DNA of 64,000 nucleotides, from positions 8,620,501 through 8,684,500 of the forward strand of contig JAKNDB010000087.1 in assembly GCA_024305405.1 (NCBI GenBank). The letters run 5' to 3'. The notes beneath the pieces are model-generated. The model was given only the letters and a program-made list of their open reading frames with translations, had not been told where the DNA came from and searched no databases. The translations under genes were made by a program, and so were the position numbers. The DNA is from Dirofilaria immitis. Lineage: Eukaryota; Nematoda; Chromadorea; Rhabditida; Onchocercidae. Of this stretch, positions 1 to 12,228 are shown one piece after another; position 1 is the first letter of the stretch, and the number at the start of each line of letters is the position of its first letter.

Positions 1-1985
1 CATTCTACCGTAATAGCATACATCGTTTGGAAATGATCAAAACATAATGGAAATACTTCTTTAGTAATATGAACCATCGAGAGAATATCATTCGAAGATG
101 ATTTTAATGAGTTCTCAGTTCATGCATGGTTCATGTCGTTTATTTTATTGGGTAAGTATGGATTGGAAAATATCAATTATATAACAGGGAAGATGTCCCG
201 TTATTGTCCAACGAATTAAGAATAACTATATCAGAAAATATCCGAGAATAAAATATTGGAAAAATTTGTATCACTTTAAAACTTATAACTCAACTAACTA
301 CTACTCACACTCAATGCATGGTTAACTGATGGTGAGCAGAGACGATATATGCAACACTGTTACTTACGTATAGAGAGTAGCAATACTAACTTATAATTAT
401 TAGACGTGCGCATAGGTTGTGATAGGGATAAGGTCATACCGAATGATCTAGTAGTATTTATCTAATCGAAATATTTTAAAAATCGATGTTATGAAACATT
501 TACTCAATATGATTCCCGAACTTTCTTCCCGATCGGACTTCTCTATATTATTTCAGTTCCCTCCCTTAGTATAAACCTCCATTGTTCTGTTTTCGCCGCC
601 ATTAACTTATTATGACCTTATCAAAAGCTGCGTTGCGTTTCATCTACGGAATTGGAATGACCCCGCGCTTTCGTTTCATTGATTTTTCTTCGAGAGAGAT
701 TAGCTCTTTTTTATCGCTATTCATCTTATGCTTCAAGATATTCTACTCTTTTTAGTTATAAATCTTCTATTTTATGAGATAGCAAAATTGCTTGATTCAT
801 CTTTTCTCAATCTTTCATCAGAAACATTCCACATCCTGGGATTCCGAGGAACAATTCACTAAAGAATTTATTGAAATTATCAGGAATATAAGTCGCATAA
901 TATATTCCAAGACATCATTTTATATTTACCTTATTCTAAGTGACGGTCGATGCTTTGTATTTGTTATTATTAAACATACGGTGGATGAAGTCTTGGAATA
1001 AGTGAAATGTATATAAATAATTGAAAAATATCATTTAAGAGTTTATTCTTTGAAATTCTTGAAATTTAATTTTATTAAAATCAACCGAACAATTAATGAT
1101 ATTTAGAAATAGAAAAAAAAGATATAGTGAAGAAAGAATCGCTTACTTAGGATGATAATTCACTGAATATAATGGTGATCTTTGTGAAATAATTCGGGGA
1201 TCAAAAGCAATTTGTAAAATAAAAGCTAATTAATTATTTTTGAAAAGATCGTTCTGTTTTCCAATCATCCGAATCATTTTTGATCGCTTCGATCTATCTT
1301 AAACATTTAATATTCATGATTTATTTCTATTTTGTCAAAAACACTACTATAACGTGATCTTAAAATATAAAATATTTTGAAGTTACATTGTTAATTTAAA
1401 ATCTTGTATGAAACTTGGAAAGTTCCTTTTTCAGTTGCAGGATAATTTTCCGTGGAAATTGTTCACATGTGTGGAAAGCAGTTGGATTTGGTCCGATTAT
1501 CACCATCTTATCTTTTACATAATATATCTGTAAATGTGCAATCGATAGTAATTGTGGTATCTTTCACTTAAAATTATCATCCAAGGAGTTTCACTTGTAT
1601 CGTTTGGAATATCTTGATTTTTGATGTTATACAATCTTTTCAAAAAATATACTAAGAGTAGCCAATGAAATCATTTGCCGAAATGCGCATCTATACGATT
1701 CTGGCAACTGATCAACCGTGTATTGATAATAAATGAAATATTTTTATAGGAAAATGATCAAAAATTGTTTCTTATATATATTCCTGTTAACTTTAAAAGT
1801 TCTGCTTAAGCCAAACTGGTATTTTCCTTCAGAAGCTTTATAAATGAAGAGCAATCTTAATACTATTTTAAAAATCAAGGCTTTTCTATCTTTAAAAAGG
1901 CTTCTATTATATTTTAATTTCTGAATTTTGAATCATTTTTAATGTGACGAAGAAGCTTCTAATATGAAGATTATTGTCGAGAAAA
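1..1985. other. Non-coding, AT-rich; no gene recognised
   Basis: I read both strands and found no exon with credible splice borders or recognisable protein. The only open frame over 60 codons (792-1001, +) encodes low-complexity hydrophobic residues and has no homology I recognise. A weak exon of an unrecognised gene could be missed here. Confidence 0.5.
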
Positions 1986-2004
1986 GGATTTTTAGTTGAC
2001 GCGA

Positions 2005-4117
2005 ATGATAGTTGCTCTTGCTATGATAGTGATCATGGCAACAATTTTGTGCTCGAGAAAGAAGAAGAAAAAAGGCGAAGAAAAAGATTCAAACGATTTA
2101 CAAAAGGCGCTTGTATTCGATGAAAAAAGGATGATGAAGTTTGTTTTCTCATATTTTCGCACCTTTCTTTCTAAATTTTTTTTTTTAGAAATAATTTGCA
2201 CAAGAAAGTATTTGACATTGTAATTTTGGGTAAGGAAAGGTAATATTTAATGTCGCAGTTTTGATGATTTAACAACTGTCTTTCAAAATTTTGATCTCTT
2301 ATTTTATAAAAGCAAATAACATATAAAAAATGACTTGTTTCTTTTGATATAATATAATCCAAATTTGTTCCCACTTATTTATTCATGTTTGTACTCAAAT
2401 TAAATTAATATTATTTATTAATTTGAAATGATTTTATTATATAATTTCTTATTACATTATTATGTTGCATTTTATTGCTTGCTTGCTTCCTTGCTTATTA
2501 ATACATAAGTCTAATATATATTTAATTATATATATCATATCGATTGTTTCTTAATTTTATTCAATCGATCGTTTTTTTATTTTTAGATTAAAAAAGATAT
2601 GTCCAAAAATGAATTAAAAGGAAAAGAGAATTTACTTGTTCCATATCTTCCAACAGAGGAGATGAACAATAAACAGGCATACCATTTCCTATTCCTTCGA
2701 AATTCGTAAAATCCTTAAATCAAGAATAAGTTTTATTTGATCCACGGAATGTTTAGCCATTCTATCCTCCGTTATTCAAGTTCTGGATAATTTCGGAAGC
2801 ATTTTGCGTATATATACCATTTCCACCTTATGCAGTATATTTCTGATCACTTCTACCAGAAATATTTCTTGCTTTCTTCTAATTTTTATATTCTGAAACT
2901 GACAATTAATATCATATATGCTAGTTACGTAAACTAAATATCATATATGCTTATGTATTATTTTCTCTGTTCCTTCCCTTTGTTTTCAGTATCCCAATTC
3001 TTTTTTTGCAAAAAGACGGAAATTGACGATACTTCTAAAATTGAAAATTGAAAAGAAAAGAAAAGAAAGAAGAAAAACTTCGTCTTTTCTTTTTTCATGA
3101 AAAAAGCTTCCCACAATCATCAGAAGAAGGAATTTATACAATTATAAATAAGATGAATTCGTGTCTACTGCATCTGGCAACAATTTAGTTATGCTTATCT
3201 ACTTTGGCTTTATTTAATCAATTTTTTGCTTAAATTATGATTAGTGCAATTATTTGGGGTTATATCATTTTGTAGATTTTGAAGAGAGTGTTGAGTGATA
3301 AAGAAAAAAAAAGACACATTATAAACATATTGTATCGCCAGATCAGGTTAAAGTTTTTGTTTTTGTCTTTCTTTTTGACATTTAATGATAATTATTCAAC
3401 TGATTGTAGAAAACGAATATGTTTTCCGATGTTTTCGAGCTATTTTTTTTGTATTTAGAGGCTGAAAAATTGCTAAAACCATTTTCATCTTCTAAATAAT
3501 TTAATTTTCTAGTTTGGTAGTAGCATAGGTCCTTCTGGTGATGATTTTGGACAATTTGCTAATCTAGATGAGAAAAAGCATTTTATCCTCCCGTTATGGA
3601 ACCTACGCCCTCAGCAAAACGAAAACGTGAAGAGGCACTCGAAAAAGATAAAGAAAAAAAAATCAAAGAAGGATTTTATCAGGTGAACTGTTTTGAAATT
3701 ACAGTATACTTGCACAGTTGTAAGGAAAGTGATAATGTCATGATTGACTGATCCATGATTTCTTGAGATAATAAAGTAACAGCAATAGTTTATAACTTCA
3801 GTCAGCGAAATTTCGTGCGTGACATCTTTTGTTGTAACATGAAATCCACTAATGAAATAATCCTAAAATTTAAAAAAAAATATTAGATTTATGGGAAGAA
3901 TGGTGTTGGAAAATGAGCTTAACCTTTTTAAGTTTAAATATAATTAATTTTTAAATTTCATTAGGAAGTAAACGATTTTTATTTCAAAAACAAGCGATGT
4001 CGATGTTAATGTTTGCAGTCACGATCTGATGAAGATGACACACTTGAACCAATCAAGAGTTTGAAAGATGAAGAGACGGATCCAGCGGATAAATCAAATG
4101 CGTCAAAAAAATTATAA
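2005..4117 (+). CDS. Putative small single-pass membrane protein, function unknown
   Basis: I do not recognise this protein. The start ATG at 2005 sits 10 bases after a TTTTTAG acceptor (AG 1994-1995), as expected for spliced-leader trans-splicing. Exon 1 encodes an N-terminal hydrophobic stretch (MIVALAMIVIMATILCS) followed at once by five lysines, so a signal anchor with a basic cytosolic stop is likely; its 3' border is uncertain (possible donor near 2114 or 2144). A second exon starts at 2587 (IKKDMSKNELKGKENLL...), donor unclear. Exon 3 is 3513-3682 and exon 4 is 4019-4117, both phase 0 with good borders; they encode an acidic/basic tail with a KRKREE cluster and end in ASKKL-stop. Exon 3 keeps frame only if the A5 run near 3570 is really A6. 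The exon pattern, charged tail and splice signals support a real gene; the exact model is provisional. Confidence 0.45.
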
Positions 4118-5879
4118 AAGTGAAAAGCGCTTCATATCGAGCTGATCAAAGCAGAAAATTGAAAAGTTATGCAAATAGTGAAAAAGAATGAAAAATGAAT
4201 TAAAAACAATACGATTAAGTTAAATCAAAAAATCCAAGAATACATATTTATTATTCGTGTGTTTATGTGGGGTCATTAGTCCAATAAACTGTTTGCGCCC
4301 ACTGATATGATATAACAAGTCTGATAAATATAAAATCCTTGCTGAGCGATTTTATCCGTCCTTTTTTCATTAGTCAATATATAATTCATAATTAGGATTA
4401 CGAGTGGTTTGTAAAAAGTGTGAATACTTTAGTTCAATAAAAATTTAATCGTTTTTTCGAGACTGCTGAAAAATATCATCTTATTGAAACTGCAAAATTA
4501 CGAATTAATAATAGAAGTGATACTTCTTGATAACTTCTTAGTCATCATGTCATTTCTTATTTTGAATTGATAGCATGATTGCAGTCATTAAAAAAAAACA
4601 GTACGATGATTAATTTTGCGCAAAATCAAGAACTGTTCAGAATACGAAAATGTTTGCACTTTGCCCTATTTACTTTTAATCATAATAATACTTGCCTTAT
4701 TTATTGAGTAATATGAATAGAATTCTTCCTTCAAAATTTTTTACCTTTCACATTTATATTACTAAAGACTGCAAGCAATATTCCTATCCTAGTACCGTCC
4801 ATCTATATTTGGTGACGATAGTAAATTTCATGAAGAGAAATAAGATAATTCAAAATTTCAAAAATCTATTATTTCGGGTAATCTTTTAAATCCGCTGAAA
4901 ATATTCCTGTATTTCTTGATCCGAACTCATTTGAATCGAGAATGTCAATAGCTTACTTTTGTGAATGTAATCATTCTATTTGCATAATGTGAAATCAAAA
5001 ACAGGATAATCGTTTAGTAGGAATAAATAAGTTTTACTATGTTACGAAATGTAAAATAAATATAACCATTTAGCAAAAAATGAAAGTAATCACGAAATTT
5101 ATTGTTAATATTAGCATACGTAAAAATTACCACTGACTTCGGTACATGGGATAATGATCGCAGGATGCGATTTCTAGGATAATCTTACGATATCATTCAG
5201 CCGTCAACACAGCTAATAATAGATATTTTCATGAATTCTCCAACTGTATTATCGATAACAATTTATTGCAATATTTTATCAGTTTATGTTGGTAATACCA
5301 AAAGATGAAAGACTTATAGATAATTTCGATTTGATGGAGGGGATGAGTGTTATTATACTGATAGTATGATAGATGGTAAAGCCAAAAATCTGAAAACGAA
5401 TAAAGCCTGCTATTCTTTTTAATTATGCTAATATCATTTGTGATTTTTCAAATTGTTTTTTTTGTGATATGATAAATCAATAAATCTCTGTTGGAATAAC
5501 TGAAATATGTTATATTCTGCATCATTTCATTATCTAACAAAAATAATTGTCATATAAAACATCTAATCTTATCGTGTTCCTTATTATCAAATTTCTCTTC
5601 AATAGTAAAGTATCATAAAATTAATTCACATGCAAACATTTCCGGTATTATAACAAAACTCATGTGCAACGATTTGTACAACGAAGGGACGTTTTTAACA
5701 CTTCAACGATTCAAATATTTTTAAATAAAATAAAGGAAAATTTTTGTTAAATAATTAAACATTCTTCATTATAAAAGCGTTTGTTTTATTCATATAAGAT
5801 GTCATTTTCACTATCTTACCACTTCCTCAACAATTCCTCCAACGATATCTTAATTATTGTTTTGCTTCAAATGTTTTAG
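4118..5879. other. Non-coding interval; nothing recognised
   Basis: No exon with plausible borders was seen on either strand. The sequence is AT-rich single-copy DNA with short poly-A and poly-T runs. Confidence 0.5.
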
Positions 5880-6741
5880 CCATGATCATAAGAATTATCG
5901 TGACGCGTTCCACTCGAGATACTTTACGTATCCACTCCCGATAAAAGAACTTTCACGACAGTCTCCTTTGTGGGCACAATGTAAATAATAATAATGAATG
6001 AGTTCTCCACATGCTGTCCGAATATCTAAATTTTAAGGTTTATTATTGCCCGTATGAAACAATACAAAATCTTATACTTCGATTATTTTTAAAATTTTCA
6101 CTTTTGCACGTTGAATATATTCTCAAAATTTAAGAAGGAAAACAATTAACGAACAATTCTTTAATCCTTCGAAGTTTTAAACAAAATCCCATGCTTCACA
6201 AGCAGTCAGTATTCTTCCATTCTTCTTTTACACTTTTCCTATTTCTCGAGTCCTGCACTGATCATTAAATCAAGTTTTCTAAACAATTCCGGATTATTTG
6301 AGCAAATTTGTCGCTTCATTCCTAAGAATTTGTACCTGTCGTGTTTGCACTTTTTGTAATAATTAGCATTATTAACATGCGCCATCGGAACACATTTTCA
6401 AACACAAGAGCTAAATGTTCCTTTTTTGATGATGTGGCAAAATTCAGCAATCACTGGTGGAGATCAAAAATCTCCATAGCCGTAACAAAATTCAAATCTA
6501 GGTCCTGATGAACTTCATTTGAAAAATGAAAATTCCAATTAACATTTGCTACTTATTTAAACGCATAATATGACACTTTCAAAAGACTTTTAGAAATGCG
6601 ATAATAAATGTATAAGTCATGAATTCACATTGCTTTCATTAGGAGAAACAGAACTTACTGAACGAAGATGGTATTATACTAACAAAAACAATGATGACAC
6701 AAGTACGCATAGTTCTACAAAAAAAAATGAAAAATGCCTGA
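5880..6741 (+). other. Cluster of candidate exons, gene model unresolved
   Basis: Composition rises in GC here and several frames are open. Best plus-strand pieces: 5880-5980 between TGTTTTAG and GTAAAT (includes YRDAFHSRYFTYPLPIKEL); 6327-6481, phase 0 at its 3' end, with a membrane-like segment (VPVVFALFVIISIIN) followed by basic residues; and 6643-6741, in phase with it, ending in KKMKNA-stop. The first two cannot be joined directly, since T plus AA makes a stop. A competing minus-strand reading at about 6245-6360 (KRQICSNNPELFRKLDLM) also looks coding. I cannot decide between them from sequence alone, and no family is assigned. Confidence 0.28.
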
Positions 6742-7462
6742 ATGCCCATAAATGGGAAGAAAATAATAATATGGTATCAAATAACTGCTACTATGAAAGA
6801 AAGTAAAGAAAAAATGATGCCAAACAAGATGCCCAAAAATAACTGCTTCGTACTGAAGCCATATCACAATTACTTAATCTTGATAATCTTTTCCAGGAAA
6901 CTGGTATTAAGCTTGTTCCTTCTTCAGTATTCCACATAAAATCTTCTAGGCACAGGCCAGTAGGATGGAGAAAAACGGTTGTCCTTCGAATTACATCATG
7001 ACCATAAAATTTTAATAACTGCTCGGAAAAGGAAACTACAGAAAGAAAAACTTTTGATGGTAAAAATGTTTAACAGAAAGAAAAATACAACGATAAATTG
7101 GTGATATACTTATTTTTTTATTTTGCGGCAACATAAATAAACAAAAAAGTAAATTATTCAAAAAATGATTGAAAAGAAGAACAGCACAGATATTATGAAA
7201 ATTATGTTTAATGGAGAAAGGATGTACTATTCGGACTGAAAGAAAAAATCAACGGAAAATTAATGAGATGCGCTGTTTAAATTAAATAACAATCGATAAA
7301 ATAATGCATATGGTATGAATTAAATTAAATTAAAAAAATGAAAAACGAAAATTCTTTTATGTATTCGAGAGTTTGAGAAAAATGTTGATTGTTCAAAATT
7401 GTTTGAAACGATTCCTTCGTACAGAAATTCAAATAAAAGAACTGCCCTCCTAATATTATCGC

Positions 7463-7468
7463 TTTATT
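7463..7468 (-). terminator. Possible AATAAA polyadenylation signal of tiar-1
   Basis: AATAAA on the minus strand five bases after the tiar-1 stop codon. This is unusually close to the stop, so it may be fortuitous and the real 3' end may lie further downstream. Confidence 0.25.
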
Positions 7469-7473
7469 CAAGT

Positions 7474-10400
7474 TTACTGATTTCCACCTTGTGGTTGCTG
7501 CTGCTGCCAATAACTGAAACATATAAAAATAATGAGACAAAACAAAAAACTTTCATCTAATCATCATTAAAAAGTTATGACAACAGATATACTGAAATCG
7601 AATAAATGCTAATCTTTTACGCGAAACGTAAATATATAAATCAAATACTAAAACTTGAAAATTTATATCAATAATCGCAATGTCAAAATCCAAAGTTACC
7701 TCTGCCACTGTTGCTGAACAAGTTGCGGATTGCTGTAGTATTGTTGATAGTAATTCCAATACTGTTGCTGCGCTGCAGCACTACCACCAGGACCACCTGA
7801 TGCACCATTTCCATAGCCATAGGCTCCATAGCCACCATAATTTGCATATGCTTGAGCTTGATTATATGCAGTGGCCTGCTGGTTGTGACCCTACGAAAAT
7901 ACAAATAAAAAATATAAGGAAAATAATAAATATACTGATTTGAACTAAAGAAAACCTGAATTTATAAATTTGCCTAACTTCCTATATTGGAACTATGATT
8001 ATAAAACTTCGGTCAAATGTAACTAATGAGGCAAAAATTACCTCAGGTGTTCTTCCCCAAGAGCATTTTATGTTTTGACCGCAAAGTTCCTGTCCGTTCA
8101 TTTTGCAGATAGCGTTACAAGCAGAATCCTTTTTGTCAAAACGCACAAATGCATATCCTTGCGATTTGAAGATTCGGACTTCTAGAATACGACCGAATTT
8201 GTCAAATGCTGCTCGCAAATCTTCATCTAAAAACAATGCTTAAATTCAGTTATAAAAATATGTGTGATCAATATAATAAATCGACATTCTTCCAAATGTC
8301 TTATCTAAATAACTTTACGAATTATCATTAAAACTGTGGAAGCACAAATACACCTCAGACGTCTTACAACCCGAGAAATGGTTGTGCTACAATCAATATT
8401 ATAGCACTTTTCTGACACTGACCATGCGACAATGCTTCATAAATGAACCAAGACGGTCCATCATAGTAGCAACACAGGTGAGCTCTTAGGAAGTGCTTTT
8501 ATATCCAACAAAATATTATTTATAATACGTTAAGTAACCGACCATTAGCGCTAGAATTAACATTTCCCACATAGACAGATGTATTGTCCGGACCCGTCTG
8601 ATTATAGACGTCATCGTAATTCAGCTCTGTGCGTCCATACTGTCCATCACCAGCACCAGTACCAGTTGGTTTACGTGTTGCCCAATTTGTGCGGATTGTT
8701 CGTCGTCCCAACCACTGACCATTCATTTGTTCTATTGCCCGTTCCGCCTCCTAAAATCCGGATTGATTTACTTTTCAGTGAAAATGTTTTGTTTTTCTAT
8801 CATATCTGGCTGATATATTTAATAATCAAAAATGCATAATGTCCTATTTGATACATACTTTTCAATCCACTGAAAACCATAGCACGATATAAAACGAATA
8901 GCACCAAATTAAAATTCTGCATCTCTCAAAAACAATAGTGATAATATCTGATGTTCTGCATTAAGAACTAAGAATATCACCATAAAAACCTGACTCATAA
9001 ATGAAGGTTAAAAATTTACTTCTCTCTTCGGATAGGAAACAAATCCATAGCCTTTTGATTTTAAAGTTGTTGCATCCCTAATTACTTTCGCATCCCTGCA
9101 ATGTGCAAAAAATAAAAAAATAACGACCTACGGATATTTAATTATAATGACTATTACAAAAACCAAAAGCTTTCAAAACTCTCATTTTTAATACTTTAAG
9201 TCTAAGCAGTTATAAATGCACTGAAGAGAAAAAACTTACGAAACTTCTCCGAATGGAGCGAATGCATCTTTCAATGCCTTGTTATCAACTTCTGGTGACA
9301 AATCGCCAACAAATACATGGAAATGTTTGCTGGTGTCTACTTTGGCTTGTGATCCCGGTTCTGTAGCCCAGTTTACTTTCATTTCCTAAAGCTTTTACAT
9401 TTATAAATATCCTCTAAATATGATTTTCTGAAAGGATCCATATTTAATTATGCATTCCTACAAATGACTAGCACTATATCCCAAACATCATTTTGAGCAA
9501 TAAAAGCTTTCTCTTTCTCTTAAACATATACCACGTCGTAGGAAAAATATTAGACTAATCTAGCAGATCTAAATTATTGCATTTTCCAAGCTATAATTTA
9601 CTAAAAATTACAAGTCCAAAACATAAAGTCACCATACAACTGCAATAACAATAAAGATTTCTGTTTAAGCTATGAAAAGTTCTGCTTTTGAACGAACCTT
9701 TTCCAAAAGTACTCTTTTATTCATTGCTTGCAGTGCTTGCGCAGCAGTGTAGTGATCAGCGAATTCCACAAAAGCGTAAGGATCATTGGTTCCCTGCAAA
9801 ATGAATTTCAAAAATAACTTAGATTATGTGCTTTAATTTGCTCTGACGCTGTCACATTTCTGTTTTTCCTTCAATTTAGAGTAAAAAATTTATAACAAAA
9901 ATTTAGCAACAATTTAAAATACGTAAAATCGTGATCCAAAAATGAAACAGCATCAAGCGTTGTTGTAATCTGATACTCACCTGCTTCTTTTCAATTGAAA
10001 CATATCCCTTCTTACTCGCACCTACTGCTACTACTACTAATACCATAACCTCTTCCTGTTCTTAGGTGATTGGAATCACTGCATAATGATATCGGATACT
10101 TACCTTCTTGTTGGGTAAGAAATGCAGTCTCAAGGCTATTTGATTCAAGGTTTTTCTTTCTAATGAGTGTGTATGATTTTTCTTTTTGTTTTATTAAATA
10201 GAAATTGAAGAAAATTCGACAATAATAAAAAGAAGGAAAGCGAACGAATGAAGTGAAAAAGAATGAAAAAAATTCAAAGGTATAATGAAAATGATGAAAT
10301 AATTAAATTTGAAAAATTGGTACTTAGCCAAAGAGCGCGAAATGCCCCGGCATGTTTGTCAGTTAGAGTCTGTGTATATGAGACAACTTGAGTACACTCT

Positions 10401-12209
10401 CCCTGTTCTCCAAATATTCACATATTCATATCATATCCACATCCTGTTTGTGAGATGTGCAATAAAGTAGTAACAGTGGTAGTTGTAGTAGCAATTAGCA
10501 TGAAGTAATCCTTACCAACAACGCCATGTGTATATCTCCCTTATTATCTGCATACATATCATGTCACGTCCGATTTTTCTTTTTCTATTGAAAGGATAAA
10601 AATTCAAAACTTTTTATAATAATAAATGTACCAAAAGTGAATAAAGAATGAAAGCGGAAAAACTGAAAAAAATTTGAAAAAGAAAAAACAATGAAGCGTC
10701 GCTACCCACCAAAGCGGACGTGAATGATACTGTAAACAATAACAAGTTGCAAAAAGAATGCACATATTTCTCTCGATATCTCAAAATTTTAACTACTACA
10801 CTCTAATTCTGAGAAAAAACGTACATCAAAGATGACTTTTGTCTTTGTCACAGCACCAATTTGTCCAAATAATGTGGTAATGAAGTCTTCAGTTATACTT
10901 GGATCCAAATTTCCAACGTAGCTGAAATCACAAAGAAACAGCAATGTGTCTAGAATTTAATGAACGTGATATATGCCGCAAACATTCAATATATTTGAAT
11001 TTCTATACCTACATACTTTATAACAACAAAGAAAGAAAAACTAAAAGTATAATACAAGTAAGAAAGGAACATACACAGTTCTTGGTTGATGATCTTCGCT
11101 ACCAGTATCGAATCCAGCATTCTGTGCTGCTTGGAAATGATAACGGGCATTGTAGGCTCCTCCTGAGCTGCCGCAACTACCACCTCCACCCGTTCCCGGA
11201 CCCATCACACTTTGCATCATGCCTGTTTCATCATGTCCATAAGGAGTGGCTACTTGTTGTCCATAACCATATGCTCCATAGCCGTACGAGTTAAACTAAA
11301 AAATAAAACACGGATTACATTATTCTTTATGATATATTAAAGGAACTAATATTATTATCTACAGTGTAAACACTATGGAACATATAACGTCATTCATTTT
11401 CGCTTAAATGATATCATAATAATTTATTATGATGCACGAATAAATTTTAAATGAATCCTTCTCAAAGTATTTCGACAAAATAAAATTGTAATCTGGCACA
11501 TGTTTATGTCGAAAGAATATCACTATAAATTTATACCACTATACGCACATAACTCAGACCAAATCATGCCCTTATAACTGGCAGATAACCATGCGTTTTC
11601 AAATTACATGAGCATACACGAAGAGAAAATTGACATGACCATCACTATACGACATTTACTTCTGAGATTAAGGCGACATCTATCAGTCAACAAGTCATAC
11701 CTCTTCTCGTATTCGTTTCGTCAATTGATTAAGTACAAAATCATCTGCGCTTCTCTTCATCTTAGAGAAGCGTTATATTTGCTATCAGTCACTATGTACT
11801 ATACTAATATATCTGTTACAATACCAACAATGTATGGCTGTTTTTCAAACAGCATCATCGTAGAAAGGAAAAGGGAGGTCAAAGAGAAGGATTGTTGCAC
11901 ACGGTGACTAAGAATATATATACATCGTTTCTTCTGGTTTGCGCATTTGTCATGCGACTTCTTCATCCCTTTTCTTTTCCCCAATCTTTCAACTAGTTAT
12001 ACAATTTCACCTAGCAATTTATTTATTTGTAAACTCTGTTTTACCTTATTGAAAGATACAATCTTATCAGAAGATTATCTTATCTTACTAAACTTCACCA
12101 TTTATCTTATCCTTTTTTTATTCCTATCACAACTTTAACATGAATTAGAATGAATTGATCCTTTTTTTTATTTCCAATGCAAAAAAAGGGAAGGATAACT
12201 TACCGACAT
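7474..12209 (-). CDS. tiar-1: TIA-1/TIAR-type RNA-binding protein
   Basis: Orthologue of worm TIAR-1 and human TIA1/TIAL1, which bind U-rich RNA, act in splicing and translational silencing, and nucleate stress granules. Ten exons with canonical borders: 12204-12209 (Met-Ser only), 11075-11295, 10825-10921, 9698-9793, 9240-9385, 9020-9095, 8543-8750, 8042-8226, 7700-7890, 7474-7513. Phases agree throughout, giving 421 residues, close to the worm protein. After a Gly/Tyr-rich N-terminus come RRM1 (about 76-146; RNP2 VYVGNL, RNP1 DPYAFVEF), RRM2 (about 164-240; [14 protein letters not shown]) and RRM3 (about 273-345; [14 protein letters not shown]), then a Gln/Tyr/Gly-rich prion-like tail ending PQGGNQ. 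No frame break was found. An in-frame cassette may be inserted in RRM1 (see 9981-10055). Confidence 0.96.
9981..10055 (-). other. Candidate alternative cassette exon in tiar-1 RRM1
   Basis: Lies in the intron between the exons encoding the two halves of RRM1. It is exactly 75 bases, starts and ends in phase 0, has no stop, and ends at a strong donor (CAG|GTGAGT). The acceptor (AACAG) lacks a good pyrimidine tract. It would add 25 residues ([16 protein letters not shown]...) just before DPYAFVEF. Human TIAL1 has a 17-residue alternative exon at the same junction. A second strong donor (AAG|GTAAGT) lies at 10103 in the same intron. Confidence 0.35.
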
Positions 12210-12218
12210 TGTTGTTAT

Positions 12219-12228
12219 CTGTAAACAG
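12219..12228 (-). promoter_or_regulatory. Probable trans-splice acceptor of tiar-1
   Basis: TTTACAG ends nine bases upstream of the tiar-1 ATG with no upstream exon visible, the usual position for a spliced-leader acceptor. Inferred from position and motif only. Confidence 0.45.

Noticed and set aside
6245..6360. Possible Wnt-like N-terminal exon on the minus strand
   Set aside because: The Q-x-x-C-x-x-x-P-E-L pattern is only loosely Wnt-like, downstream exons do not match the family, and a plus-strand reading overlaps it.
7680..7943. 87-codon plus-strand His-rich frame
   Set aside because: Antisense shadow of the Gln/Tyr/Gly-rich last coding exons of tiar-1.
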